Assembly (NCBI GenBank): GCA_036504155.1
Contig: DASXVQ010000102.1
Coordinates: 8,647-72,646 of the forward strand
Direction: 5' to 3'
Origin: JACRCT01 sp036504155
GTDB lineage: Bacteria; Myxococcota; Myxococcia; Myxococcales; UBA5297
Length of the DNA stretch: 64,000 nucleotides
Below the pieces are notes generated by a model. That model worked only from the letters and a program-made list of their open reading frames with translations, was not told where the DNA came from and did no database searches. Of the stretch, positions 8,455-16,687 are shown piece after piece. Numbering within the stretch: the stretch's first letter is position 1; every line of letters starts with the position of its first letter. Both the position numbers and the translations under genes were made by a program.

Positions 8455-10047
8455 ATGGGGCGCGGGCTGGCCCTCTCGCTGGTGGTCTGCGCGGCGCTCT
8501 CCGGCGCCGCGATCGCCTCGGTGAATCGCGGTGCCGGCCTCGGTCTGCTCGCTGCCGGCGGCGCCGCCGGATCCGTGCTGGGCCTGTGGCTCGTGCGAAG
8601 CCCGGGAATGCTCCGGAGGGGCCGAGGCCATCCTCTGGAGGCCATCGCGGTCGTGGGCGTCCTCGGGTTCTTCCTGCCGCTGCTGACCATGGACGCCGCG
8701 CCGGGCGCGGACATGGCCATGCACGCCGCCATCGCCCGGGCCCTGGTGGACGGCAGCGACGCGCTCTCCGCGGCCTGGGGAACGGTGGGCGTGGCGCTGT
8801 ACCCGAAGGGCCTCGCGGCGTCGATGGCCCTGGTCGCTCCGGCCGTGGGGATGGCCAAGGCGAGCCTGCTCGCAGCGGGGCTGGCGCACGCGGTCGTGCT
8901 CCTCGGACTGGCGGCCTTCCTGTCGACGGTCGTCCGCTCGCGCTGGCCCTTCGCCTTGGCGACCCTGGCAGTCCTGGCCTCGAAGTCGCCGCAGAGCTTC
9001 TTCGACTGGGGCGGCAACCCGACCGCCATGGCTTTCGGCCTCGCGCTCTTCGCCGTGGCGCTGCTCGGGCAGGCCTGGGCGAGCGCGGAGTCGCCGGCTC
9101 CGGTGGCTCCGGCGGTGGCGGGCGCCTCGCTGCTCCTGCTCGGCGCTGCCGCGACGCATCCGGCGGGAGCCCTGGCCGGCCTGCTCTCGGCGGCAGCGTT
9201 GCCGGTGCTGGGGCGTCCCACGTCGAAGGGAATCGCGGGCGCCGTCGTCGCGCTCGCGGTCTTCGGCGCGGGGATGCTCGCCCTGTGGCTCGGTGGGCCG
9301 CAGGTCTCGCCAGCGGAGGCAGACTGGATCGCCGACTACCAGCGGAACGTCGAGGGGGTGCTGCGCGGCCCACCGGCGCTCTTCGCGATAGAGGTCTGGC
9401 GCGGTCTGGCCCAGCGGCTCGGGACCGCCTGGACGGTGACGGTCGCAGTGGCGGCGCTCGTGCTGCTGGCGGCGAGGCTCTGGAAGCCTGTCGTGGTCGT
9501 GGCTCTGGCCGTCGTCGCGACGGGCGCGCTGCTGGCCCTCGGGCCGAGCATCCCCGGAGCGGGCGTGCTGCTGTACCCGGCTCGCTTCGCGCCGCTGCTC
9601 CTGGTGGCCACGGCGCCGCTGGTCGGATGGGCGTTCGAGCGTCTCGAGGGGCGCCTGAGAGCGCCCGCGAAGGCAGCCCTGGTGGCTCTCGCGGTGACGG
9701 CCGCGGTGGTCAACGTGCGGACCTTCCAGCGGGCGACGCCGATGGTCACCCGCAACGATCTCGCGGCGATCGCGTGCGTGGCGAAGACGGTGCCGAAAGG
9801 CGCGGTCATCGAGGGAGCCTACGGCGACGCCACCCAGTGGATCCCGGCGCTGACGGGCCTGGCGGTGACCGCGGCGCACCCGCACATCACTCTCGACGAC
9901 GAGATCAAGGCGCAGCCGCAGCTCCGGCCGACCTATCGGTTCGTCGGCGAGCGCCTGCGGTATGGAGCTCCTCTGGAAGGCCGCACGCCGGCCGGCCCGG
10001 CGCTGTGCACGTTCGGGAAAGCGGCGCTCATCCGCCTGACCGAATAG
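8455..10047 (+). CDS. Polytopic membrane protein (GT-C-glycosyltransferase-like layout)
   Basis: 530 residues with about ten hydrophobic helices spread from residue 5 to about 420 and a soluble C-terminal segment of about 110 residues (MVTRNDLAAIACV onwards). An early loop after the first helices contains acidic residues (MDAAPGADMAMH), and that layout plus a soluble C-terminal domain is reminiscent of GT-C-fold glycosyltransferases such as ArnT or PMT relatives. This is only architectural resemblance; no diagnostic motif was matched. The gene starts one base after the preceding stop and is followed 13 bases later by a second large membrane protein, so the three likely act together in envelope glycan or lipid assembly. 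Confidence 0.7.
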   Translation: MGRGLALSLVVCAALSGAAIASVNRGAGLGLLAAGGAAGSVLGLWLVRSPGMLRRGRGHPLEAIAVVGVLGFFLPLLTMDAAPGADMAMHAAIARALVDGSDALSAAWGTVGVALYPKGLAASMALVAPAVGMAKASLLAAGLAHAVVLLGLAAFLSTVVRSRWPFALATLAVLASKSPQSFFDWGGNPTAMAFGLALFAVALLGQAWASAESPAPVAPAVAGASLLLLGAAATHPAGALAGLLSAAALPVLGRPTSKGIAGAVVALAVFGAGMLALWLGGPQVSPAEADWIADYQRNVEGVLRGPPALFAIEVWRGLAQRLGTAWTVTVAVAALVLLAARLWKPVVVVALAVVATGALLALGPSIPGAGVLLYPARFAPLLLVATAPLVGWAFERLEGRLRAPAKAALVALAVTAAVVNVRTFQRATPMVTRNDLAAIACVAKTVPKGAVIEGAYGDATQWIPALTGLAVTAAHPHITLDDEIKAQPQLRPTYRFVGERLRYGAPLEGRTPAGPALCTFGKAALIRLTE

Positions 10048-10060
10048 GCTTCCTTCCGCG

Positions 10061-11644
10061 ATGGACTCCCGTCTCCCCCGCAACTTCCTGCTCCTGGCCA
10101 GCGCGCTGGCGCCGCTCGCGGTGGTGAAGACGCTTTGGGCCGGTCTGATGGAGGTGGAGACCCGCTTCGCCTTCGGCTGGGACGGTGCGAGCCGGTCGCT
10201 GCAGGACCTCGAGGCCGCGTGGGCGCTGCAGCACTTGGAGCCCCTGCGATTCCTGCGCGTGCTGCTGCTCCAGCAGCACTGGCCCACCCTGCGGATGCTC
10301 ATCGCGGCGCCGCTGCAGTTGATCATGGGCCCGTCGCACGAGGTGGAGAGCGCGATCACCGTCGCCAGCTACGTGCTGCTGCTGCCGCTCCTGGCCTGGG
10401 GCGCCTGGCACCTGATGCGGACGACGACCGAGGCGGTGCTGGCGTCCCTCCTGGGATCGCTGGCGGTGCTGGCCAATGGCGCGCTGCTGGTCCACTCGGC
10501 CGGGGCGATGCTCGAGGCACAGTCGGCGCTGATGACGTTGGCGGCGACGATCGCCTGGATGCGGCTGCGCGAGCCGGGCTCGGAACAGAGGGTGGGGCCG
10601 CTGGCGGTCGCCGCCAACCTGCTGTTCCACACCAAGCTGCAGTACGGGGCGATCTTCGCGGCGACCGTGCTCCTCACCGAGGCGCTGCTCCTGTCGCGAG
10701 AGGAGCGGTCCCGGGCGCTCGCCGGGCTGGCGTCGGTAGGGCGCGCGGCGCTGCGGCGGTGGACGACCTGGCTCTTCCTGGGGGTGGTGGCGGTCTGCGG
10801 AGCCCTGGCCTTATGGGCGTCCAGCGGCGGGTTCGTCCAGCAGATCGGCACGGTGACGATCTCGATGCGCAGGGCGACCGGCCCGCTCTTCTGGGCCGCC
10901 TTCGCGCTGTTCTGGGGGCTGCAGTGGGAGCTGTGGCGCTCGCGCAGCCAGCTCGCGCCGTCCGTGCCGCAGCGACTGCGCGCGCTGTGGGCCTGGCTCG
11001 TCGTGCCCATGGGCGCCTGGCTGCTGGTGCCCTTCAGCCGGCGGCTGGAGGTCCACGTCTCCTCGGCCGTCGAGTTCGAGAGCTTCGCGCCGGTCGACGG
11101 CTTCCTCGCCCGGTGGGCGTATTACCCGAAGGCGGCAGCCGCGGAGTGGTACGGGCCGCTCGGCTGGGCGGCGATCGGCGCGGCGGTGGCGTTCACCGTC
11201 GCGTCGGCGCTGCGCTACCCCGAGTTCAGGCGCCGGCTGATCGTCCCTGCGGCGGTGATCTTGGGCGAGTGGGCGGCGCTGACCTTGCTGACTCGCAACA
11301 ACTTCGTGCCGCGCTTCGCGCTCAACCTCGTGCCGGTGCTGGCTCTCTTCTGCGTGCTGTGGATCCCCGCGCTGCGGCATTGGCCGTGGACGCTCGCCGG
11401 GCTGGGGGTCTGCGCCGGGCTCGCGGCGGCGATGATCTCGCTGTGGAGCCCGCCCGCGCTCGCCACCACCCTGCGCGGCGGCTTCGAGGAGGGCTCGGTG
11501 CAGCAGAGGTGCGCCGCCCTGGTGGCCTCGAGCGCGCCGCCCGACGTCGTCGACGCCTTGCCCGACAGGTCCAGGCGCGACTGCCAGCTGCAGCTGCAGC
11601 TCGCCGCGTGGAGACAGGGCCGGTGGCTGGAGTGGAAGCAGTAG
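10061..11644 (+). CDS. Second polytopic membrane protein of the pair (GT-C-like)
   Basis: 527 residues, with an N-terminal hydrophobic helix (RNFLLLASALAPLAVVKTLW), a first luminal-type loop containing RFAFGWDGASRSLQDLE, then roughly ten further helices and a short soluble tail rich in Gln, Leu and Arg. The Asp-containing first external loop is where GT-C glycosyltransferases hold their catalytic acid, so a lipid-linked sugar transferase is a reasonable but unproven guess. It lies 13 bases downstream of another large membrane protein with similar layout but little obvious similarity. It converges with the hydrolase gene on the other strand, with only 19 bases between the stops. Confidence 0.68.
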   Translation: MDSRLPRNFLLLASALAPLAVVKTLWAGLMEVETRFAFGWDGASRSLQDLEAAWALQHLEPLRFLRVLLLQQHWPTLRMLIAAPLQLIMGPSHEVESAITVASYVLLLPLLAWGAWHLMRTTTEAVLASLLGSLAVLANGALLVHSAGAMLEAQSALMTLAATIAWMRLREPGSEQRVGPLAVAANLLFHTKLQYGAIFAATVLLTEALLLSREERSRALAGLASVGRAALRRWTTWLFLGVVAVCGALALWASSGGFVQQIGTVTISMRRATGPLFWAAFALFWGLQWELWRSRSQLAPSVPQRLRALWAWLVVPMGAWLLVPFSRRLEVHVSSAVEFESFAPVDGFLARWAYYPKAAAAEWYGPLGWAAIGAAVAFTVASALRYPEFRRRLIVPAAVILGEWAALTLLTRNNFVPRFALNLVPVLALFCVLWIPALRHWPWTLAGLGVCAGLAAAMISLWSPPALATTLRGGFEEGSVQQRCAALVASSAPPDVVDALPDRSRRDCQLQLQLAAWRQGRWLEWKQ

Positions 11645-11663
11645 TAGCCGCCGCTGCCGCCGG

Positions 11664-12320
11664 CTAGCCGGGTGCGGCCTTCAAGAATTCGATCGACCGG
11701 CCGACGGCGGCCTCGAGCTCCGCGAGCTTCTTGGGGAACAGGTGCGTCGTGCCCGGGACGATCTCCAGGCGCTTGGGCCCCGGCAGCCTGGAGACCAGCG
11801 CCTCGATCTCGCTCGCGCCGCCGAACTCGTCGTGCTCGGCCTGGACGAAAGCCTTGGGCTTGGCGAGCGCCCCCAGGAACGGGGCGTAGTCGTAGATGCC
11901 GACCGCGAGGCCGACCCCGAGGAGCTTCGAGATCCGCGGGTCGCGCGAGCCGAACTCCAGCCCCACGCGCGAGCCGAACGAGAAGCCGGCGATCCACAGG
12001 GGCAGGGCAGGGTGCCGCGCGGTCAGGAAGTCGACCGCGGCCGCGACGTCCTCCAGCTCGCCGACTCCGTCCCCGTGGCTGCCGGTCGACAGGCCGACCC
12101 CGCGGAAGTTGAAGCGCAGCACCGCCGCCCCCGCGTCGTGGAGGGCGCGCGCCACCCGGTAGATGACGTTGTTGTTCATCGTCCCGCCTTGGAGCGGGTG
12201 CGGGTGGCAGGCGACCGCGGCGAAGGACGGCGCGTCGGGCTCCTGCAGCAAGCCCTCGAGCCGGCCGTGCGAGACGGGGATCTCGACGGCCCGGGGAGCC
12301 CAGCGCGTCTGGGGGTTCAT
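11664..12320 (-). CDS. Alpha/beta hydrolase, COG2945-like
   Basis: 218 residues. The segment CHPHPLQGGTMNNNV is the hallmark of the COG2945 group of small alpha/beta hydrolases, followed by the strand and loop FNFRGVGLSTGSHG. The nucleophile elbow is GFSFGS with S114; D164 (AEHDE) and H193 (GTTHLF) sit at the expected distances to complete the triad. It is cytosolic, with no signal peptide. Substrate unknown; this group is usually annotated as a predicted esterase or peptidase-like hydrolase. It begins four bases after the stop of the upstream minus-strand gene, so the two form an operon. Confidence 0.88.
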   Translation of the reverse strand: MNPQTRWAPRAVEIPVSHGRLEGLLQEPDAPSFAAVACHPHPLQGGTMNNNVIYRVARALHDAGAAVLRFNFRGVGLSTGSHGDGVGELEDVAAAVDFLTARHPALPLWIAGFSFGSRVGLEFGSRDPRISKLLGVGLAVGIYDYAPFLGALAKPKAFVQAEHDEFGGASEIEALVSRLPGPKRLEIVPGTTHLFPKKLAELEAAVGRSIEFLKAAPG

Positions 12321-12324
12321 CGGT

Positions 12325-12876
12325 TCAGGCGCGCAGCCGCTCGCGCAGGGCCTTGGCCTTGGCCTGGACGTCCGGGTCGGTGCCCATCATCTCCAGGGCG
12401 CGCAGGCGCTGGTCCATGGACTTGGGGCACTTGGGGCCGGCGAGCGCGCCGGAGGTGGCCAAGGTCTCGAGCTGGTTGAGGGACTTCTCGACGACCCGGT
12501 CCTTGGGGTGGTCGAGCCAGTCGACGAGCAGGTAGGCGTCCTCGGGCATCTCGAACTTGCCCACGAACTCGGTGACGAGCTCTGCCCACTGCTTGCGGTC
12601 CTCGGTGCCGACCTTCTTGATCTTCTTGAGCAGCTCGTCGCGGACCTTGAGCTCGCCGGTGGGGTCGAGCTTCTCGCGGACCGCGTCCGGCATCTCCTCG
12701 CCGCCCAGCATCTTGGCGACCTTGGCCTTGTACTGCTCGTACATGGGCGAGCGCTCCATCCGCTGCTGGGCGCGCTCCTCCTGCGCCTTCTGGCGCCCGC
12801 CGCCCTTGTCGCGCATCTTGTCGATGTCTCGCCAGGAGCGCTTGGGGCGATCGTCGTCCAAATCGCGCTTCGCCAT
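12325..12876 (-). CDS. Small hydrophilic hypothetical protein
   Basis: 183 residues from the ATG at 12876 (MAKRDLDDDRPK). Longer in-frame starts at 12891 and 12969 exist, but the added residues look unrelated. The protein is highly charged: a Lys/Arg/Asp-rich N-terminus with GGGRQKAQEERAQQR, followed by helical segments (AKVAKMLGG, RDELLKKIKKV, ALRERLRA). There is no signal peptide or membrane segment. It is the first gene of a two-gene minus-strand operon with the alpha/beta hydrolase and is divergent from gpsA. Function unknown. Confidence 0.68.
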   Translation of the reverse strand: MAKRDLDDDRPKRSWRDIDKMRDKGGGRQKAQEERAQQRMERSPMYEQYKAKVAKMLGGEEMPDAVREKLDPTGELKVRDELLKKIKKVGTEDRKQWAELVTEFVGKFEMPEDAYLLVDWLDHPKDRVVEKSLNQLETLATSGALAGPKCPKSMDQRLRALEMMGTDPDVQAKAKALRERLRA

Positions 12877-13123
12877 GGGACTCAACCTCATGCCTTCTTG
12901 CTGCGGTGGAGCGCAGGGGTGCCCTGCAGTGACTACCCGGGCGTCCCCGACTACGTTCCCGGCCCGCAAAGCGAATGCCGTGCGACGACCCGGAAGTCCC
13001 CCTTATACCCGAAACGACGTACGCTCGTCCGCTCCGAATCGCCTAGGGTGCTGGAGCGAAAGCTAATCCTCGCCGGAGCACGCGCCGGGCGGAACGCCGA
13101 GGTTCTTCAAGGGGAGGAGCACG
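12877..13123. promoter_or_regulatory. Divergent intergenic region between the small hypothetical gene and gpsA
   Basis: 247 bases without a gene. On the minus strand a TATAAG -10-like element (complement of 13002-13007) sits in the context GGGTATAAGGGG, the same local context as the promoter at 58851-58879. No convincing -35 was seen. On the plus strand a TAGGGT element lies near 13043, and the gpsA ribosome-binding site (AGGGGAGGAG) is just before 13124. No operator-like palindrome was noticed. Confidence 0.4.
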
Positions 13124-14122
13124 ATGCGAGTCACGGTGGTTGGAGCCGGAGCGTTCGGGACCTCGCTGGCCGCCTCGCTGGCCAACAGCGGCAATTCGGT
13201 GCGGCTGTGGGCGCGCGAGCCGGAGATCGCCTCGCAGATCAACCAGCAGCACGAGAACGCGGTCTACCTGGCGGGGGTGCCCCTGCCCGAGAAGGTGCTG
13301 GCGACCAGCGACATCCAGGAGGCCGTCGACCGGGCCGAGATGGCGGTGCTCGCCGCTCCCTCGCACGCGACGCGGGCGGTGGCGACGAGCCTCAGGCCCC
13401 TCCTGCCGCCGCACATCCCCATCGTCTGCGTGGCCAAAGGCATCGAGAACGACACGCTGCTGACCATGACCGAGGTGCTCGAGGACGTCTTCCCGACCGA
13501 GCGCCACCCGTACCTCTCGGTGCTCTCGGGCCCCTCGTTCGCCCGCGAGGTGGCCATGAAGCTGCCCACGGCGGTGACGGTGGCGGCGCTCTGGGAGCGG
13601 GTCGCGCGCGAGGTGCAGAAGGCCTTCTCGTTCGACCGCTTCCGCGCCTACACCTCCACCGACGTCGTGGGCGTGCAGTTCGGCGGCGCGCTCAAGAACG
13701 TGGTGGCCATCGCCGCGGGCTGCGCCGACGGCCTGGGGTTCGGCGACAACGCCCGCGCGGCGCTCATCACCCGGGGCCTGGCGGAGATCACCCGGGCGGC
13801 GGTCCGCCGCGGCGCGAACCCGATGACGCTGGCCGGCCTGTCCGGCCTGGGCGACCTCGTGCTGACCTGCACCGGCGAGCTGTCGCGAAACCGGCAGCTG
13901 GGCCTGGCGCTGGGCAAGGGCATGAAGATGAGCGAGGCGCTCAAGGACAAGCGCACCGTCGCCGAGGGCGTCAAGACCGCCATCAGCGCCGTCGGGCTGG
14001 CCGAGAAGCTGGGCGTGGCCATGCCCATCGCGCAAGAGACCTACAAGATCCTCTTCGAGGACAAGCCCGCGAAGCAGGCGGTGGTCGACCTGATGACTCG
14101 GGAGCTGAAGGCGGAGGTCTGA
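13124..14122 (+). CDS. gpsA: NAD(P)H-dependent glycerol-3-phosphate dehydrogenase
   Basis: 332 residues, the normal length. It reduces dihydroxyacetone phosphate to sn-glycerol-3-phosphate in the cytosol, feeding phospholipid synthesis. The N-terminal Rossmann motif is GAGAFGTSLA; the substrate-domain signature GGALKNVVAIAAG carries the catalytic lysine, followed by GLSGLGDLVLTC. A strong AGGGGAGGAG ribosome-binding site precedes the ATG. It stands alone, divergent from the small hypothetical gene and converging with the minus-strand amylase gene, with GC-rich hairpins between the stops. Confidence 0.97.
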   Translation: MRVTVVGAGAFGTSLAASLANSGNSVRLWAREPEIASQINQQHENAVYLAGVPLPEKVLATSDIQEAVDRAEMAVLAAPSHATRAVATSLRPLLPPHIPIVCVAKGIENDTLLTMTEVLEDVFPTERHPYLSVLSGPSFAREVAMKLPTAVTVAALWERVAREVQKAFSFDRFRAYTSTDVVGVQFGGALKNVVAIAAGCADGLGFGDNARAALITRGLAEITRAAVRRGANPMTLAGLSGLGDLVLTCTGELSRNRQLGLALGKGMKMSEALKDKRTVAEGVKTAISAVGLAEKLGVAMPIAQETYKILFEDKPAKQAVVDLMTRELKAEV

Positions 14123-14134
14123 GCTCGGGAAACC

Positions 14135-14172
14135 GCCCCCCCAACCCCCTCCAGCGGAGCTGGCGGGGGGGC
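14135..14172 (+). terminator. GC-rich hairpin after gpsA
   Basis: GCCCCCCC (14135-14142) pairs with GGGGGGGC (14165-14172), and an inner CCAGC-GGA-GCTGG hairpin sits at 14151-14163. It lies 12 bases after the gpsA stop and is followed by a T/G-rich stretch rather than a clean T run. Intrinsic termination is plausible but not certain. Confidence 0.5.
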
Positions 14173-14329
14173 CGTTGGTTGCCCTGGCGACCCGGTAGGA
14201 GCTACTGCACCGCCACGCTCTCGCTCGAGATTGCGTCCGGAGCACAGCACCGCCCGTCGTCCGCAAGGCAGCGGAGCGACGCCGAGTCCTCCCCCCGCCC
14301 CTCCGGCTCCGCTGGGGCGGGAGGGCGGT

Positions 14330-16405
14330 TTAGCAGCTCTCCAAGCGCAGCCACTGCGCGCGCGTCGCCGCCGGCATCTTCACGTACAGGTCCCACTTCA
14401 GGTCCGCGCCGCTGCGGCAGCCGCCGACCTGCTCGCCCGACAGCACGTCCACGAGCTTGTAGGCGTGGCTGTTGGTGATGTGCAGCTTGGAGGCCAGCGC
14501 GTCGTCGATGAAGTAGCTCTGCTCCACGTCCTGGCTCCAAAGGTTGTGGAAGGCGAAGACCACGTTCGAGTCGCTGGTCCACTTGGCCTGCGCGAAGATC
14601 CGCGAGTCGGCGGCCCCGGTCCAGCGGCTGCGCAGGAACTGGTAGCTGCCAGAGAGCAGCGCCCGGTTCTCGTTCGCCAGCCGCCCGGCGATCATCGAGC
14701 GGTAGTAGTCGGTCAGCGCCGCGCCGTCGGCCTTGAAGTTGTCGGTGCCCTCGAAGCGGCCTCGCACGAAGTCCGAGCGGCGGAAGCCCACGCCCCACGG
14801 CTCGCCGAACTCCTGGCCCATCAGCATCATCGGCGTCGAGCGCGTGGTCGCCCCGATGCCCCAGAAGCCGGCGCCGGTCCACCGGTCGAAGCCGGTGCCC
14901 TCGGTCAGGCGGTGCTCGTCGTGCGTCTCCAGCGCGGTCATGGTGAAGGCGTGGTCGTTGAAGCGGCGCATGTTCTCGATCACCGACTCGACGTGCGCGG
15001 TGTCCTTGGTCTGGCCGCTGCGCGCGTTCATGTCGAAGACGTATCCCTCGGTCATCACGTCCACGACCTTGTTCATGCCCATCTGGTCGCCGAACTCCTC
15101 GGCCAGGAACACCGGCCGGGCCTGCCCGCGCTTCCAGGCGTAGTAGTCGACCTTGCTGACCAGGTACTTCCACTCGTTGGGGCCCATCCCGCCGTCGGGG
15201 TCGGTGGTGTGGTCGAGCCGGAAGCCGTCCACGCCGCGGCTGACCCAGTAGTTCATGACCCGGAACAGGTACTCGCGCTGGCGCACGAACTCCCACTGGT
15301 GGGCGTCGTTCTCCTCGTGGTGGAAGAGGAACTTCACGTCCCGCCAGTTGTTGGTGAAGTTGTCGCCCACCCAGCGCGCCGGGTCGTAGGCGTTCGAGCC
15401 CAGGTAGAAGCCGGGAAGCTGCTGCTCCAGGAACTGGGCGGTGCAGTCGAAGCGCTCGCGCTCGAAGTCGAAGGCCTCGCGCCACATGTTGTAGGCGCGC
15501 ACCCGCTGGTCGCCCTCCAGGTCCGGGCACTTGGCGTCGAGGGCGGCGAGCTGCGCCTTGTGCCAGGTGCTCTTCTTGGCGGCGGCGGTCAGCTTCTCCG
15601 GCGTGTCCAGGATCTCCGGGCGCAGCAGGTTCGCCTCGTAGGTCTTGGCGAAGTCCCACAGGCCGTTGAGGTCCTGGCCCTTGGCGACGCGCTCGCGCAC
15701 CGGCGTGTAATCGGCGGCGTCGTACATCAGGTAGTTGTGGCCGAAGTGGTTGAAGGCGACGTCCAGCATCACCTTCAGGCCCTTCGCGTGCGCCTGGGCG
15801 ATCACCGCGTCCAGGCCGTCGTTGCCCCAGCACGGGGTGGACGAGTACTCGTCCCGGCCCGCGGCGATGCACGAGCGCGAGAGCGTCCCGGCGGCGTGGA
15901 GGTAGTCGCGCACGGCGTACGGCGATCCCAGATCGTCGCAGGGGTCGGGGATGCTCCAGGTGTCGTTGTTGGGGAACAGCGGCATCAGCCACACCGTGTT
16001 CGCCCCGACCTTCTCCTTCACGTAGCGCACGGTGATGCCCTGCCGGTAGTCGGCGGTGTCCTCGAGCAGGTCGTCGAGCGTGCCCAGGCGGATCTTCTTC
16101 AGGTCGGAGAGGTTGGGGCAGTACATGCCCTCGGCGCGGTAGGGGATGCTCGGCGCGGGCTTGTCGGCGCAGGCCTGTCGCTGCCACGGCGCGCCCACGT
16201 CCGGCCGGCAGGCGTTGGCCGCGCGGACCTGGACCTCGTAGAGCACCATGCGGCCGGCGGCGAGGTTCAGGTCGTTGTAGCCGGCGGTGCCGATGCCGTC
16301 CTCGGCCGTCTCGAAGCCGGGGGCCTGCTCGCCATCCTCGACCTGTGCGGTGCCACAGCCAACCAGTGCGAGCGCGAGGAGAAGGGCCAGGGTGAGCCGC
16401 GACAT
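14330..16405 (-). CDS. Alpha-amylase family (GH13) lipoprotein
   Basis: 691 residues from the ATG at 16405, which follows GGAGGC. The N-terminus is a lipoprotein signal (LALVGC lipobox). The GH13 barrel shows the four conserved regions: LDVAFNH (I), GFRLDHTTD (II, nucleophile D398), FLAEEF (III, acid E436) and ETHDEHR (IV, D496). The barrel is long, with a large insert between regions I and II, and eight or more cysteines suggest disulfides in an exported protein. Specificity cannot be read from sequence; an endo- or exo-acting alpha-glucanase is expected. It faces the main glucan operon across a 282-base promoter region, so the two arms are probably co-regulated. Confidence 0.92.
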   Translation of the reverse strand: MSRLTLALLLALALVGCGTAQVEDGEQAPGFETAEDGIGTAGYNDLNLAAGRMVLYEVQVRAANACRPDVGAPWQRQACADKPAPSIPYRAEGMYCPNLSDLKKIRLGTLDDLLEDTADYRQGITVRYVKEKVGANTVWLMPLFPNNDTWSIPDPCDDLGSPYAVRDYLHAAGTLSRSCIAAGRDEYSSTPCWGNDGLDAVIAQAHAKGLKVMLDVAFNHFGHNYLMYDAADYTPVRERVAKGQDLNGLWDFAKTYEANLLRPEILDTPEKLTAAAKKSTWHKAQLAALDAKCPDLEGDQRVRAYNMWREAFDFERERFDCTAQFLEQQLPGFYLGSNAYDPARWVGDNFTNNWRDVKFLFHHEENDAHQWEFVRQREYLFRVMNYWVSRGVDGFRLDHTTDPDGGMGPNEWKYLVSKVDYYAWKRGQARPVFLAEEFGDQMGMNKVVDVMTEGYVFDMNARSGQTKDTAHVESVIENMRRFNDHAFTMTALETHDEHRLTEGTGFDRWTGAGFWGIGATTRSTPMMLMGQEFGEPWGVGFRRSDFVRGRFEGTDNFKADGAALTDYYRSMIAGRLANENRALLSGSYQFLRSRWTGAADSRIFAQAKWTSDSNVVFAFHNLWSQDVEQSYFIDDALASKLHITNSHAYKLVDVLSGEQVGGCRSGADLKWDLYVKMPAATRAQWLRLESC

Positions 16406-16505
16406 GACTGCCTCCGACTGGAGAATCGACCGCTGAGGTGGGACATTGTCGCCAAATGTCGGCAACGGTTGCGCGGCCAGCCCCAACTCTTTGAAATCAG
16501 AAGAC

Positions 16506-16519
16506 ATCGGTCGACCGAT
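16506..16519. promoter_or_regulatory. Perfect 14-base palindrome, candidate operator
   Basis: ATCGGTCGACCGAT reads identically on both strands and sits near the centre of the divergent promoter, 101 bases from the minus-strand start and 168 from the plus-strand start. Size and symmetry fit a dimeric repressor or activator site. The binding protein is unknown. Confidence 0.45.
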
Positions 16520-16558
16520 CCGCCAAAAAGGCCGCGGAGTATCTCCGAACGGAGTCAC

Positions 16559-16611
16559 GCAATCAAGGGGGTAGCCCGAAGGGGGCTTGACGCCTCCGGA
16601 ACTTTGATTGC
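16559..16611. promoter_or_regulatory. Spaced inverted repeat GCAATCAA / TTGATTGC
   Basis: Eight-base perfect arms at 16559-16566 and 16604-16611, separated by 37 bases, upstream of the plus-strand glucan operon. The AT-rich arms stand out in this GC-rich genome. It could be a pair of half-sites read by a regulator, or overlap the promoter itself. Confidence 0.35.
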
Positions 16612-16687
16612 CCGACCTTGCGCAGTTCCGGTAACCTCGCTCCCTCGGCCGTCGGAACTCGGACCCAAATCCGAAAGGACGCTGCTC

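Larger units (their letters stand above)
16406..16687. promoter_or_regulatory. Divergent promoter region of the alpha-glucan locus
   Basis: 282 bases between the two divergent GH13 genes, and less GC-rich than its surroundings. It contains three separate dyads: GACATT-N7-AATGTC (16442-16460), the perfect palindrome ATCGGTCGACCGAT (16506-16519) and widely spaced arms GCAATCAA/TTGATTGC (16559-16611). A TTGACG lies at 16587-16592 but has no good partner at 17 bases. Such dyads are the usual form of LacI/GntR-type operators in sugar loci, although no such regulator is encoded in this window. Confidence 0.6.

Noticed and set aside
14231..16687. Upstream extension of the first plus-strand GH13 gene into a 1,547-codon frame
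   Set aside because: It would run antisense through the minus-strand GH13 gene. The ATG at 16688 has an RBS-like AAAGGA and opens a lipoprotein signal peptide.
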